Shown here: piece by piece, positions 6,791 to 16,338 of the stretch | Layout: the number at the start of each line of letters is the position of its first letter | Numbering within the stretch: the stretch's first letter is position 1 | NCBI GenBank assembly: GCA_044326505.1 | Contig: JBIRBF010000003.1 | Coordinates: 1-37,393 of the forward strand | Length of the DNA: 37,393 nucleotides | Reading direction: 5' to 3' | Origin: JACJWR01 sp044326505 | GTDB taxonomy: Bacteria > Actinomycetota > Actinomycetes > S36-B12 > UBA10799 | Position numbers and translations under genes: made by a program | The notes under the pieces: generated by a model | The model's input: the letters and a program-made list of their open reading frames with translations, nothing else | Databases searched by the model: none | What the model was told of the DNA's origin: nothing

Positions 6791-9700
6791 GGGTAGCCTC
6801 CAAGCTCGACTGCATGATCGCTTCGTTGACGTCGCGCCCCTCGGCCTCGGCCCTTGCCTGCGCGGCGAGGACCCGGCGGAAGTCCCGGGGCATGATCTTC
6901 GAGAACCTCGGTGCCGCAGCCGACCAGTCGCCCAGCAGGCGAGCGCCGATGTGGGAGTCGGTCTCTTCGGTGTGCCGGCTGATGAGTTGGCGGACGAACT
7001 CCTCGTCCACATCTGAGAGCCCCTCGACGTCGACCATGTCGCGGTTGACCTGGGCCGGGTCGAGGTCGAGCACGAAGGCGACCCCCCCGCTCATACCGGC
7101 CGCGACGTTGCGCCCGGTCGCCCCGAGCACCACCACCCGGCCGCCGGTCATGTACTCGCACAGGTGGTCGCCTGCGCCTTCCACGACGACGTGGGCGCCG
7201 GAGTTGCGCACGCAGCAGCGCTCGCCGACGATGCCGCGCAGGAAGATCTCACCCGACGTCGCACCGTAGGCGATCACGTTGCCGGCGATGATGTGCTCCT
7301 CGGCAGCGAACGGAGCCGAGCGATCCGGCCGCACGACCAGCCGCCCGCCGGACAGGCCCTTGCCCACGTAGTCGTTCGCATCGCCCTCCAGCCGAAGCGT
7401 GACGCCCCGGGGCACGAAGGCCCCGAAGGACTGCCCGGCCGAGCCCGTGAAGGTGATGTCGACCGTACCGTCCGGCAGCCCCTCGCCGCCGTATCTGCGC
7501 GTGACTTCGGCGCCCAGCATGGTTCCGACGGTGCGGTTGACGTTGCGCACCTTGATCGAGGCCCGCACCGGCTCCGCCCGCTCGAGGGCATCGGCCGAAA
7601 GCGCGATGAGCTCGTTGTCCAGAGCCTTCGCGAGGCCATGGTCCTGCGTGGTGAGGCAGCGCCGGGGACTGTCCGTATCGGGCACGTGCAGGATGGGCGA
7701 CAGGTCCAGCCCGTCGGCCTTCCAATGATCGATCGCCGCGCGCGGGTCGATGCACTCGACGTGGCCGATGGCCTCGTCCAGCGACCGGAAGCCGAGCTCG
7801 GCGAGCAGCTCGCGCACCTCCTCGGCCACGAAGCGGAAGTAGTTCTCCACGTGCTCCGCCTTGCCGGCGAACCGCTCGCGCAGCACCGGGTTCTGGGTCG
7901 CCACACCCACCGGGCAGGTGTCCAGGTGGCATACGCGCATCATCACGCAGCCCATCACCACCAGCGGCGCAGTCGCGAAGCCGAACTCCTCGGCACCGAG
8001 CAGCGCCGCGATCATCACGTCGCGGCCGGTCTTGAGCTGGCCATCGGTCTGCAGCACGACGCGGTCGCGCAGGCCGTTGAGCATGAGCGTCTGCTGGGTC
8101 TCGGCCAGGCCGAGCTCCCACGGCCCACCGGCGTGCTTGAGGCTGGTGAGCGGCGATGCCCCGGTGCCACCGTCGTGGCCCGAGATCAGGATCACGTCAG
8201 CGTGCGCCTTAGCCACCCCGGCCGCGATCGTGCCCACGCCCACCTCGGCGACGAGTTTGACGTGGATCCGGGCGGTGTTGTTGGCGTTCTTCAGGTCGTG
8301 GATCAGCTGAGCCAGATCCTCGATCGAGTAGATGTCGTGGTGCGGCGGCGGCGAGATCAAACCCACGCCGGGCGTGGAGTGCCGAGTCTTGGCCACCCAG
8401 GGGTAGACCTTGTGACCGGGCAGTTGGCCGCCCTCACCGGGCTTGGCTCCCTGCGCCATCTTGATCTGGATGTCGTCGGCGTTGACCAGGTACTCGCTGG
8501 TGACACCGAAGCGCCCGGACGCCACCTGCTTGATGGACGACCGCTTGGAGTCGCCGTCGGCCAGCGGCAGGAACCGCGCCGGGTCCTCGCCTCCCTCGCC
8601 CGTGTTCGACTTACCGCCGAGGCGGTTCATGGCGATGGCCAGAGTCTCGTGCGCCTCCTGCGAGATCGATCCGTAGGACATGGCGCCGGTCTGGAAGCGC
8701 TTGACGATCTCGCTGGCCGGCTCGACCTCGTCCAACGGCACCGGGGCGCGGTCGGAGGCCAGCTCGAACATCCCCCGCAGCGTCATCAACCGTCGAGACT
8801 GGTCGTTGACCTTCTCGGCGTACTCCCGGTAAACGTCCGCGCGGCCCTCACGGGTGGAGTGCTGCAACCGGAAGACCGTCTCCGGGTCGAACAGGTGCGG
8901 CTCGCCCTCGCGGCGCCACTGGTACTCGCCGCCGATGTTGAGCTGGCGATGCGCGCTGGACGTACCGGACTCGGGGTAGGCCATCCGGTGGCGGGCCTCC
9001 ACCTCGCGGGCGATCTCGTCCAGCCCGATCCCGCCGAGCTTGCTGGTGGTCCCGGTGAAGTACTTGTCGATCAACTCGTGACTCAGCCCGACGGCCTCGA
9101 ACACCTGGGCACCGCGGTAGGACGCGACGGTGGAGATGCCCATCTTGGACATCACCTTGAGCACCCCTTTGCCCAGGGCCTTGACCAGGTTGCGCACGGC
9201 CACCGCGCTGTCGATGCCGGTCAGGTAGCCGGTGGCGACCAGGTCCTCGACCGACTCCATGGCCAGGTAGGGGTTCACCGCCGCCGCACCGTAGCCGATG
9301 AGCAGCGCGACGTGGTGCACCTCGCGCACGTCGCCGGCCTCGATGAGCAGGCTGACGTGGGTACGGGTCTTCTGCCGCACCAGGTGGTGGTGGACCGCCG
9401 AAGTGAGCAGCAGCGACGGGATCGGGCCGTGCTCGAAGTCGCTCTCGCGGTCAGACAGCACAATGAATCGCACGCCGGCCTCGATGGCGGCGTCGATCTC
9501 GGCGAAGATCTGCTCGATCCGCTCCGCCAGGGCGGCGCCTCCGTCGTGCACCCGGTAGAGGCCCTTGATCTTGACCGCCTGGAAGCCGGGCATGTCGCCG
9601 TCGTCGTTGATGTGCAGAATCTTGGCGAGCTCGTCGTTGTCGATCACGGGGAAGGGCAGCACGACCTGTCGGCATTGCGCCGGTGTGGTGTCGAGCAGGT

Positions 9701-11384
9701 TCCCCTCAGGCCCGATGTTGGAGTAAAGCGAGGTGACGATCTCCTCGCGCAGGGCGTCCAGCGGGGGGTTGGTCACCTGGGCGAAGAGCTGCGCGAAGTA
9801 GTCGAACAGCAGCCGCGGCCGCTCCGAGATCGCCGCGATCGGGGTGTCCGAGCCCATCGACCCGATCGGCTCCATCCCGGTGCGGGACATCGGAGCGACC
9901 AGGATGCGCAGTTCCTCCTCGGTGTAGCCGAAGGTCTGCTGCCGGCGCAGGCACGACCGGTGGGTGTGCACGACGTGCTCGCGGTCGGACAGCTCCTCCA
10001 GGTTGATGACTCCTGCGTGCAGCCACTGCGCGTAGGGCTCCTCGGCGGCGAGCTGGGCCTTGATCTCGTGGTCCTCGATCACCCGGCCTGCCGCAGTGTC
10101 GACCAGGAACATCTTGCCCGGCTGCAGCCGGCCCTTGCGCACGACAGTGGCCGGGTCCAGCTCCAGCACCCCGGCCTCGGACCCCAGCACCACGAGCCCG
10201 TCGTCGGTCACCCAGAAGCGACCAGGGCGCAAGCCGTTGCGGTCGAGCACTGCGCCGATCAACGAGCCATCGGTGAAGCAGACCGCGGCCGGACCGTCCC
10301 AGGCCTCCATGAGCGTCGCGTTGTACTCGTAGAAGGCGCGCTTGTCCGGATCCATGTCGGCGTTGTTCTCCCACGCCTCCGGGATCATCATCAACACGGC
10401 ATGCGGCAGGGAGCGCCCGCCCAGGTGCAGCAGCTCGAGCACCTCGTCGAACGAGGCGGAGTCGCTGGCGCCGGGGGTGCAGATGGGATAGAGCCGCTCA
10501 AGGTCGCCGGGGATCAGATCGCTCGCCAGCATGGCCTCACGGGCGCGCATCCAGTTGCGGTTTCCGCGCACGGTGTTGATCTCGCCGTTGTGGGCGATCA
10601 ACCGGTAGGGGTGGGCCAGCGGCCACGACGGGAATGTGTTGGTCGAGAAGCGCGAGTGCACCAGGCCCACCGCCGACGTCACCCGCTCGTCGGACAGGTC
10701 CGGGAAGAACTCCTCGAGCTGACCGGTGGTGAGCATGCCCTTGTAGACGATGGTGCGGCTGGACAGCGATGGGAAGTAGACGTCGGTCTCCCGCTCGGCC
10801 CGCTTGCGCAGGCAGAAGGCCATCCGCTCCAGCGCGAGGCCGTCCCCGGCGATAGCCCCGAACGCCTCCGTGAACAGCGGGTCGATAGCGGCCAGGAACA
10901 GCTGCCGGAACTGCGGCATGGTGCTTCGGGCGGTGGCACCGACCAGGTTGGGGTGGGTGGGGACGTCGCGCCAGCCGAGGACTTGCAGGCCCTCCTCGGG
11001 CGCGAGCTTCTCGAGCTGTTCCACGGTCCGCCGAGCCTCGCGCCGGTCGGCGGGCAGGAACGCCGTGCCCACGACGTACTCCCCCGCCGGCGGCAGGTCA
11101 AACTCGACGACCCCCCGGAAGAAGTCGTCCGGGACGCCGATGAGGATGCCGGCACCGTCGCCGGAGTCGGGCTCGGAACCCGACGCCCCGCGGTGGTCGA
11201 GGTTGAGCAGGGCCGTGAGGGCCTTGCGCACGATGTCGTGGCTAGGCACTCCGGTCAGGGTGGCGACGAAGGCGACGCCGCAGGCGTCCCGCTCCATAGC
11301 GGGGTCGTAGAGGCCCTGGGCCTTTGGCAGGTCGTCGTTGACGACGACGTCGCCGTTGCCACGGGGACTGTGCGCAGGGGTCAT
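6783..11384 (-). CDS. gltB: Glutamate synthase large subunit (GltB)
   Basis: 1533 aa, full family length. The N-terminal class II glutamine amidotransferase domain begins at the catalytic Cys35 (MERDACGVAF) after a short propeptide of 34 residues; the peptide is removed in known members. The central and FMN-binding synthase domains follow, with GEGGEDP and the GHDGGTGASP segment. The 3Fe-4S motif CVMMRVCHLDTC is near residue 1145-1156. The C-terminal GXGXG-type beta-helix (GLSGGRLVV, AYGATSGEIFLRG, MTGGRVVVLG) ends the protein. ATG at 11384 has a good ribosome-binding site (GAGGTGA). It is paired with gltD, overlapping it by 8 bases. The 198-base gap after lgt suggests its own promoter, but I see no clear one. 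Confidence 0.97.
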   Translation of the reverse strand: MTPAHSPRGNGDVVVNDDLPKAQGLYDPAMERDACGVAFVATLTGVPSHDIVRKALTALLNLDHRGASGSEPDSGDGAGILIGVPDDFFRGVVEFDLPPAGEYVVGTAFLPADRREARRTVEQLEKLAPEEGLQVLGWRDVPTHPNLVGATARSTMPQFRQLFLAAIDPLFTEAFGAIAGDGLALERMAFCLRKRAERETDVYFPSLSSRTIVYKGMLTTGQLEEFFPDLSDERVTSAVGLVHSRFSTNTFPSWPLAHPYRLIAHNGEINTVRGNRNWMRAREAMLASDLIPGDLERLYPICTPGASDSASFDEVLELLHLGGRSLPHAVLMMIPEAWENNADMDPDKRAFYEYNATLMEAWDGPAAVCFTDGSLIGAVLDRNGLRPGRFWVTDDGLVVLGSEAGVLELDPATVVRKGRLQPGKMFLVDTAAGRVIEDHEIKAQLAAEEPYAQWLHAGVINLEELSDREHVVHTHRSCLRRQQTFGYTEEELRILVAPMSRTGMEPIGSMGSDTPIAAISERPRLLFDYFAQLFAQVTNPPLDALREEIVTSLYSNIGPEGNLLDTTPAQCRQVVLPFPVIDNDELAKILHINDDGDMPGFQAVKIKGLYRVHDGGAALAERIEQIFAEIDAAIEAGVRFIVLSDRESDFEHGPIPSLLLTSAVHHHLVRQKTRTHVSLLIEAGDVREVHHVALLIGYGAAAVNPYLAMESVEDLVATGYLTGIDSAVAVRNLVKALGKGVLKVMSKMGISTVASYRGAQVFEAVGLSHELIDKYFTGTTSKLGGIGLDEIAREVEARHRMAYPESGTSSAHRQLNIGGEYQWRREGEPHLFDPETVFRLQHSTREGRADVYREYAEKVNDQSRRLMTLRGMFELASDRAPVPLDEVEPASEIVKRFQTGAMSYGSISQEAHETLAIAMNRLGGKSNTGEGGEDPARFLPLADGDSKRSSIKQVASGRFGVTSEYLVNADDIQIKMAQGAKPGEGGQLPGHKVYPWVAKTRHSTPGVGLISPPPHHDIYSIEDLAQLIHDLKNANNTARIHVKLVAEVGVGTIAAGVAKAHADVILISGHDGGTGASPLTSLKHAGGPWELGLAETQQTLMLNGLRDRVVLQTDGQLKTGRDVMIAALLGAEEFGFATAPLVVMGCVMMRVCHLDTCPVGVATQNPVLRERFAGKAEHVENYFRFVAEEVRELLAELGFRSLDEAIGHVECIDPRAAIDHWKADGLDLSPILHVPDTDSPRRCLTTQDHGLAKALDNELIALSADALERAEPVRASIKVRNVNRTVGTMLGAEVTRRYGGEGLPDGTVDITFTGSAGQSFGAFVPRGVTLRLEGDANDYVGKGLSGGRLVVRPDRSAPFAAEEHIIAGNVIAYGATSGEIFLRGIVGERCCVRNSGAHVVVEGAGDHLCEYMTGGRVVVLGATGRNVAAGMSGGVAFVLDLDPAQVNRDMVDVEGLSDVDEEFVRQLISRHTEETDSHIGARLLGDWSAAAPRFSKIMPRDFRRVLAAQARAEAEGRDVNEAIMQSSLEATRG

Positions 11385-11505
11385 GGTTCACCTCGGCAAG
11401 CAGGCGGACAAGATCCGCGGGGGGGCACGGCATGGCTGGCTGCTGGTGCGGCCGCGCGGTCGGATCGCGCTGCACGTCGACCTCGGAGCGAATTGCGCTG
11501 GCCCA

Positions 11506-11521
11506 CGTGCCCGGAGGCACG
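11506..11521. terminator. Small hairpin in the lgt-gltB gap
   Basis: CGTGCC (11506-11511) pairs with GGCACG (11516-11521) around a four-base loop, 62 bases beyond the lgt stop. It is the only clear stem in the 198-base gap 11385-11582, which otherwise shows only the gltB ribosome-binding site. There is no U-tract. Confidence 0.3.
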
Positions 11522-11582
11522 CGGCAGGTGCGATCGTTCAGAGGAGACGGGACGTCGTTGGCCCGCCGTGTTGGCCGGAAGC

Positions 11583-12542
11583 CTACCGCACCGGCGGGGG
11601 TGGTGCCTCCGGACCGTCGGCGTCGACGTCGGTGTCTACGGCTGAGTCGGACGACGTCGCCTGCTCGGCTGCCTCCCCCGGCTCGGGAGTCGGGCCGCGC
11701 CCTGGACGGTACAAGTCCGTCTCGCGGGTGGGATGGCGGCGCCCCACGACGATGAAGTAGACCACGCCCGCCAGGCCGATCAGTACCGATGTCCAGACGT
11801 TGATGCGCAGGCCGCCCACTTGGGTGGCCGAGTCGATCCGAACCAGCTCGACCCCCAACCGGCCCAGGCAGTAGAGGGCCACGTAGAGCGCGAAAACGCG
11901 GCCGTGGCCGAGCCGGAACCGCTTGTCCGCCCAGATCACGATCCCCGCGACCGCCAAGCACCACAGCGACTCGTACAGAAACGTGGGATGGAACGTGGCG
12001 TACTCCTCGTAGCCCACCGGCCGGTGGACCGGATCGATCTGGAGCGCCCAGGGCACGGTCGTCGGTCGGCCGAAGAGCTCCTGGTTGAAGTAGTTGCCGA
12101 ACCGGCCGATCGCCTGCGCCACAGCGATGCCGGGCGCGACGGCGTCAGCCAGCGGCGGTACGAGCAGGCCCATACGCCGAGCGGCGATCCAGGCACCGAG
12201 CGCACCTCCCGCCACGGCCCCCCAGATACCGAGGCCACCGGACCAGATCTTCAGAGCGGCGACCAGCCCCTGACCCTCGGGACCGAAGTAGCGATACCAG
12301 TCGGTGGCCACGTGGTACAGCCGAGCGCCGATGATCCCGAACGGCACCGCCCACAGGGCGATGTCCAGGATCTGGCCCTTGGTCCCGCCGCGCGCAACCC
12401 ACCGCCGCTCGGTGATGACCACGCCGACGACGATCCCCAGCAGGATCATCAGCGCGTAGGCGCGCAAGGGAACCGGTCCCAGGTACCAGACGCCCTGGCC
12501 CGGGCTCGGGATGAACGACGCCAGCGCCGTCACCGAGTTCAC
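11583..12542 (-). CDS. lgt: Prolipoprotein diacylglyceryl transferase (Lgt)
   Basis: 319 aa integral membrane enzyme. It transfers diacylglycerol from phosphatidylglycerol to the lipobox cysteine of prolipoproteins. The family signature GRFGNYFNQELFGRPT (146-161) holds the essential Arg147, Asn150 and Glu155, and ARLYH ends with His77. About seven hydrophobic segments run from residue 27 to about 270. The tail from about 275 is hydrophilic, rich in Pro, Asp, Glu and Thr, as in several actinomycete Lgt proteins; its role is unknown. The start is GTG at 12542, overlapping the stop of the upstream thioredoxin gene as GTGA, so the two are coupled. Confidence 0.95.
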   Translation of the reverse strand: MNSVTALASFIPSPGQGVWYLGPVPLRAYALMILLGIVVGVVITERRWVARGGTKGQILDIALWAVPFGIIGARLYHVATDWYRYFGPEGQGLVAALKIWSGGLGIWGAVAGGALGAWIAARRMGLLVPPLADAVAPGIAVAQAIGRFGNYFNQELFGRPTTVPWALQIDPVHRPVGYEEYATFHPTFLYESLWCLAVAGIVIWADKRFRLGHGRVFALYVALYCLGRLGVELVRIDSATQVGGLRINVWTSVLIGLAGVVYFIVVGRRHPTRETDLYRPGRGPTPEPGEAAEQATSSDSAVDTDVDADGPEAPPPPVR

Positions 12543-13300
12543 TGGCCCGCGGCTGCGAGGATCTTCGCCTTGAACGCCTCGGCGGAGGACAGATCCTCGG
12601 TGGTCAGCTTGGTGCCGTTGAGGAAGAGCGCGGGCGTGCCGGTGACGCCGCGTTCAGACGCGGCCTGGTTGCTCAGCGTCGGCCACCCGGTGTAGGTCTT
12701 CGCGTCCACGCAGGCCTTGAACGTGTCGAGCTGGGCCCCGGACAGCCCGGCCTGCTCGCCGAACGCCTTGAGCTGGTCGTCGGTGTAGCCGACGCCCTCA
12801 GTGGTCGGCTGGTTGGTGAACACGACATCGTGGTACTTGAGCGTCACGCCGGCGTCCACAGCACAGCCGAAGGCCGCTGCAGCGCGCGTGGACGAGTCGT
12901 TGCGGAGGTTGGCGTCGAGGAAGTTCATGGGGTGATAGACGACCTTGACCTGGCCGCTGGCGACGAGTTCGTCGATCGTCGCACCGGCCGCCTTCTCGAA
13001 CTGGGCGCAGGCAGGGCACTGGAAGTCCTCGTAGATGTCGAGCACCGGCTTCGCCGCCGTGCCCACGGACGTGCCGTACTCCGGCGCCGTCACGCCTGCC
13101 GGCAGCGCCGTGTTGTCGGGCGTCGGGGCGGGCTTGGAACGGGTCGTCCACAGCACGGCGCCGATGATGCCGAGCACGACGACCGCAACAACTCCGATGA
13201 TGGCGATGCGGACGGTGCGCTCGCGGCGGCGCTCACTGGCCTCCGCGGCGGCACGCGCCGAGGCGGCCTTCTCGCGCGTGGACTTCTTGCTCTCGCTCAT
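12539..13300 (-). CDS. Membrane-anchored DsbA-like thioredoxin-fold protein
   Basis: 253 aa. A charged N-terminus, one membrane anchor (about 32-52) and a linker precede an extracytoplasmic DsbA-type domain (about 70-253). The redox motif is CPAC at 95-98 (DFQCPACAQF), and the cis-proline loop is TGTPALFLNG near 225. Two further cysteines, in FGCAV (about 145) and KACVD (about 195), could form a structural disulfide. The family oxidises or isomerises disulfides in exported proteins; the exact partner is not known. The ATG is at 13300. Coupling to lgt puts two cell-envelope functions together between trpA and gltB. Confidence 0.88.
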   Translation of the reverse strand: MSESKKSTREKAASARAAAEASERRRERTVRIAIIGVVAVVVLGIIGAVLWTTRSKPAPTPDNTALPAGVTAPEYGTSVGTAAKPVLDIYEDFQCPACAQFEKAAGATIDELVASGQVKVVYHPMNFLDANLRNDSSTRAAAAFGCAVDAGVTLKYHDVVFTNQPTTEGVGYTDDQLKAFGEQAGLSGAQLDTFKACVDAKTYTGWPTLSNQAASERGVTGTPALFLNGTKLTTEDLSSAEAFKAKILAAAGQ

Positions 13301-13369
13301 GAGCGCAGGTACTCCAGGGTTGACGACGGCGGGCCTGGCGGCGCGCCGATGGAACTGCCGTAGCCGACG

Positions 13370-13397
13370 ATTTTAGGTGACGTGGCCGACGGGTCAG
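13370..13397 (-). promoter_or_regulatory. Predicted promoter for the thioredoxin-lgt pair
   Basis: On the minus strand CTGACC (13397-13392) and TAAAAT (13375-13370) are 16 bases apart. TAAAAT stands out in a very G+C-rich region. The expected start is near 13363, about 60 bases before the ATG at 13300. The -35 lies over the trpA stop codon. It would let the dsbA-like gene and lgt be expressed independently of trp. Confidence 0.5.
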
Positions 13398-14188
13398 CCC
13401 CGCACCCCCGCGGCGAGGTCACGGCTCAATCGGCCGACTGCCTCCCGGGCGGCCGCCGGCGAGGCGGCCGACTGGACCGCCCGCACGAACGCCGAGCCCA
13501 CGATGACACCGTCGGCATAGCCGGCGACCTCGGCCGCTTGCGCACCGCCGGACACCCCCAGCCCCACGCATACCGGCAGCGTCGTTGCGGCGCGGACCCG
13601 CTCGACCAGGTGCTCGGCGGCACCGGACACCGAGGATCGCACTCCTGTTACGCCCATCGTGGAGGCGGCGTAGACGAATCCTGTGGTGGCGTGGGCGACC
13701 GTGCGGATGCGGGCGTCAGTCGAGGAAGGCGCGACCAGGAACACCCGATCCAACCCCGCGGACTCGGTGGCCGCGATCCATGGCTCGGCCTCCTCCGGCG
13801 TGAGGTCGGGTGTGATGGTGCCCACCCCGCCGGCCCGTGCGAGTTCATCGGCGAAGCGTTCGACGCCGTAGCGCTCGATCGGGTTCCAGTACGACATGAC
13901 GAGCGCCGGCGCCCCGCTGGCAGCGGTCGCGCGCACGCAGGCCATCACGTCGTGGATGCGGGTGCCGCCGGCGAGGGCGGTGTCCACGGCGGACTGGATC
14001 ACCGGACCGTCCATCAGCGGATCGCTGTGGGGAAGGCCGACCTCGACGATGTCCACGCCGTTCTCGATCATGGTCGCGATGACGGCCACGGCCTCGGTGA
14101 TCGTGGGGAATCCGGCCGGCAAGTAGCCGACGAGGGCAGCGCGGTCCTCCGCCCGGGTCGCGGCGAAGGTCTCGCCCAGCCTGCTCAT
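13394..14188 (-). CDS. trpA: Tryptophan synthase alpha subunit (TrpA)
   Basis: 264 aa, TIM barrel. It splits indole-3-glycerol phosphate into indole and glyceraldehyde 3-phosphate and channels indole to TrpB. Catalytic Glu49 and Asp60 fall exactly at the canonical positions, within VEVGLPHSDPLMDGP. The phosphate loop near GLGVSGGAQ (about 213) is present. The start is ATG at 14188, overlapping the trpB stop as ATGA; the longer open frame upstream is trpB shadow. It is the last trp gene of the cluster. Confidence 0.96.
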   Translation of the reverse strand: MSRLGETFAATRAEDRAALVGYLPAGFPTITEAVAVIATMIENGVDIVEVGLPHSDPLMDGPVIQSAVDTALAGGTRIHDVMACVRATAASGAPALVMSYWNPIERYGVERFADELARAGGVGTITPDLTPEEAEPWIAATESAGLDRVFLVAPSSTDARIRTVAHATTGFVYAASTMGVTGVRSSVSGAAEHLVERVRAATTLPVCVGLGVSGGAQAAEVAGYADGVIVGSAFVRAVQSAASPAAAREAVGRLSRDLAAGVRG

Positions 14189-15396
14189 CGGGCCTCCTCG
14201 CCGAGGTCCATGCCGAACCATGCGGCGGCGGTGTGCACATCCTTGTCGCCGCGGCCGGACAGGTTCACCAGGATCAGCCCCTCCGGACCCAGCCGCTCGC
14301 TGAGCTTGAGTGCACCGGCGAGGGCGTGCGCGGTCTCGATCGCGGGCATGATCCCCTCGGTCCGGCACAGCAGGGCGAAGGCATCCATGGCCTCCGCGTC
14401 TGTGATGGCCTCATACGTCGCCCGGCCGGTGTCGCGCAACCAGGCATGCTCCGGTCCGACGCCCGGGTAGTCCAGCCCGGCGGAGATGGAGTGGGACTCG
14501 ATGGTCTGCCCCTCCTCGTCCTGCAACAGGTAGGAGCGGGTGCCGTGCAGCACCCCAGGAGCGCCACCGGTCAGGGTGGCGGCGTGCCGGCCGGTCTCGA
14601 CGCCGTCGCCCCCGGCCTCGAACCCGAACAGTTCGACTGCTGGGTCGTCCAGGAAGGCCGAGAAGATGCCGATCGCGTTCGAGCCGCCGCCGACGCAGGC
14701 GGCCACCGCGTCGGGCAGCCGGCCGGTGTGGGCCAGGATCTGCGCGCGCGCCTCGCGGCCGATGACGGCGTGGAAGTCGCGGACCAGCTCTGGGAAGGGC
14801 GCCGGGCCAGCCACCGTGCCGAGCAAGTAGTGGGTGTCGTCGACGTTGGCGACCCAGTCCCGCATCGCCTCGTTGATGGCGTCCTTCAGGGTCTGCGAGC
14901 CCGTCGTCACCGGCACCACCTCGGCCCCGAGCAGCCGCATCCGAGCCACGTTCAACGACTGCCGCCGGGTGTCCTCGGCACCCATGTAGACCACGCACTC
15001 CAGTCCCATGAGTGCGGCTGCGGTGGCTGTGGCAACACCGTGCTGACCGGCACCGGTCTCGGCGATCAGCCGCGTCTTGCCCATCCGCACTGCGAGGAGA
15101 GCTTGGCCGAGGACGTTGTTGATCTTGTGCGAGCCCGTGTGGTTGAGGTCCTCGCGCTTGAGGTACAGCTGCGCGCCACCGTGGTCGGCGGTGAAGCGCG
15201 CGGCGGACGTCAGGGGGTTGGGCCTGCCGGTGTAGTCCCGGCCCAGCCGTTCCAGCTCGGCGACGAAGTCGGGGTCCCGCCGAGCCTGTCGGTAGGCCTC
15301 GTCCAACTGGTCCAGGGCGGCCATCAGGGCCTCGGGCACGAACCTGCCGCCGTAGGGGCCGAAGTGCCCGGTCGAATCGGGCATCGTGGAGGTCAC
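14185..15396 (-). CDS. trpB: Tryptophan synthase beta subunit (TrpB)
   Basis: 403 aa, PLP enzyme. It condenses indole with serine to make tryptophan. The PLP lysine is Lys91 in LNHTGSHKINN. ETGAGQHG (113-120) is the carboxylate loop, and GGGSN (236-240) binds the PLP phosphate. The start is GTG at 15396 with AGGTG upstream; an ATG at 15384 is a possible alternative. This is the TrpB1 type expected to work with the coupled trpA. Fifty-one bases separate it from the trpC stop. Confidence 0.96.
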   Translation of the reverse strand: MTSTMPDSTGHFGPYGGRFVPEALMAALDQLDEAYRQARRDPDFVAELERLGRDYTGRPNPLTSAARFTADHGGAQLYLKREDLNHTGSHKINNVLGQALLAVRMGKTRLIAETGAGQHGVATATAAALMGLECVVYMGAEDTRRQSLNVARMRLLGAEVVPVTTGSQTLKDAINEAMRDWVANVDDTHYLLGTVAGPAPFPELVRDFHAVIGREARAQILAHTGRLPDAVAACVGGGSNAIGIFSAFLDDPAVELFGFEAGGDGVETGRHAATLTGGAPGVLHGTRSYLLQDEEGQTIESHSISAGLDYPGVGPEHAWLRDTGRATYEAITDAEAMDAFALLCRTEGIMPAIETAHALAGALKLSERLGPEGLILVNLSGRGDKDVHTAAAWFGMDLGEEAR

Positions 15397-15447
15397 CGCG
15401 CCATTGTCACCTACGGACGCTGGGGCGGTTGCGCGGGGCGCTCTGAG

Positions 15448-16257
15448 CTACTCGCGCGTCCCGTGGCAGGCCGGGTGCGACCCGGCCGCGACGAGCTCGT
15501 GGACGGCGTCGCGCGGGCTGCGCCCGGTCACCAGCGACTCCCCCACCAGGACCGCGTTGGCGCCGGCGGCGGCGTAGGCGAGCAGATCGTGCGGGCCGCG
15601 CACACCGGACTCGGCGATGAGGACGCAGTCCGACGGCAGCGTGGGCGCCACCCGGGCGAACGTGTCGCGGTCGACGGCCAGCGTCTTCAGGTTGCGGGCG
15701 TTGATCCCGATGATCGCGGCGCCGGCGGCCACTGCCCGCTGGCCCTCATCCTCGTCGTGGACCTCGACCAGCGGCGTGAGGCCGATGGACTCCGCGCGCT
15801 CGATGAGCGAGACCAGTTGCTCCTGCCCCAGGGCCGCCACGATGAGCAGCGCCAGGTCGGCGCCCTCCGCGCGTGCCTCCCAGAGCTGGTAGCTGGTGAC
15901 GATGAAGTCCTTGCGCAGCACCGGGATGTCCACCCGGGCGCGGACGGCGGCGAGATCGGCCAGACTGCCGCCGAAGCGGCGTCCCTCGGTCAGGACGCTG
16001 ACGGCGGCCGCTCCGCCGAGTTCGTAGTCATGGGCCAGCTGCGCCGGGTCGGCGATGGCGGCCAGCGGTCCCTTGCTGGGGCTGGAGCGCTTGACCTCGG
16101 CGATCACCGAGACGCCGGGGGCCGAGAGCGCAGCCCGGCCGTCGATCGGCGGGGGCGCTAGCGCCGCGCGCTGCTGCAACTGCTCTAGCGAGACCTCCCC
16201 CTGACGGACAGCGAGGTCGTCGCGCACGCCGGCGATGATGTCGTCCAGAACGGTCAC
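15448..16257 (-). CDS. trpC: Indole-3-glycerol phosphate synthase (TrpC)
   Basis: 269 aa, stand-alone TIM barrel. It converts CdRP to indole-3-glycerol phosphate. Motifs: IAEVKRSSPSKG (52-63, Glu54 and Lys56), PVLRKDFIV (112-120, Lys116), GINARNLKT and the AESGV segment near 225. The start is GTG at 16257, exactly six bases after a TAnnnT box, so it may be read from a leaderless mRNA. An in-frame ATG at 16311 is possible but would add an 18-residue extension not usual in the family. No PRAI (TrpF) domain is fused; PriA presumably provides that step. Confidence 0.95.
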   Translation of the reverse strand: MTVLDDIIAGVRDDLAVRQGEVSLEQLQQRAALAPPPIDGRAALSAPGVSVIAEVKRSSPSKGPLAAIADPAQLAHDYELGGAAAVSVLTEGRRFGGSLADLAAVRARVDIPVLRKDFIVTSYQLWEARAEGADLALLIVAALGQEQLVSLIERAESIGLTPLVEVHDEDEGQRAVAAGAAIIGINARNLKTLAVDRDTFARVAPTLPSDCVLIAESGVRGPHDLLAYAAAGANAVLVGESLVTGRSPRDAVHELVAAGSHPACHGTRE

Positions 16258-16269
16258 GCGGACACGGTA
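16258..16269 (-). promoter_or_regulatory. Predicted -10 box for a leaderless trpC transcript
   Basis: TACCGT (16269-16264, minus strand) is followed by six bases and the trpC GTG. No ribosome-binding site fits this start, which favours leaderless initiation. It would mark a second transcription unit, trpCBA, inside the trp cluster. No convincing -35 was found. Confidence 0.4.
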
Positions 16270-16338
16270 CCCACGGACTGCCGCGATGCCGTCGGGCAGG
16301 GTCCGTGCCAACTGCTGGGAGCCGAGGACGCCGGGCGG

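Noticed and set aside
7164..11645. Very long open frame (1493 codons) on the plus strand, antisense to gltB
   Set aside because: The minus strand encodes a complete GltB with all motifs. Long antisense frames are common in G+C-rich genes, and the translation has no recognisable domain.
14233..16161. 642-codon plus-strand frame antisense to trpB and trpC
   Set aside because: It crosses two real genes and the space between them, has low-complexity Gly/Val/Arg/His composition and no motif.
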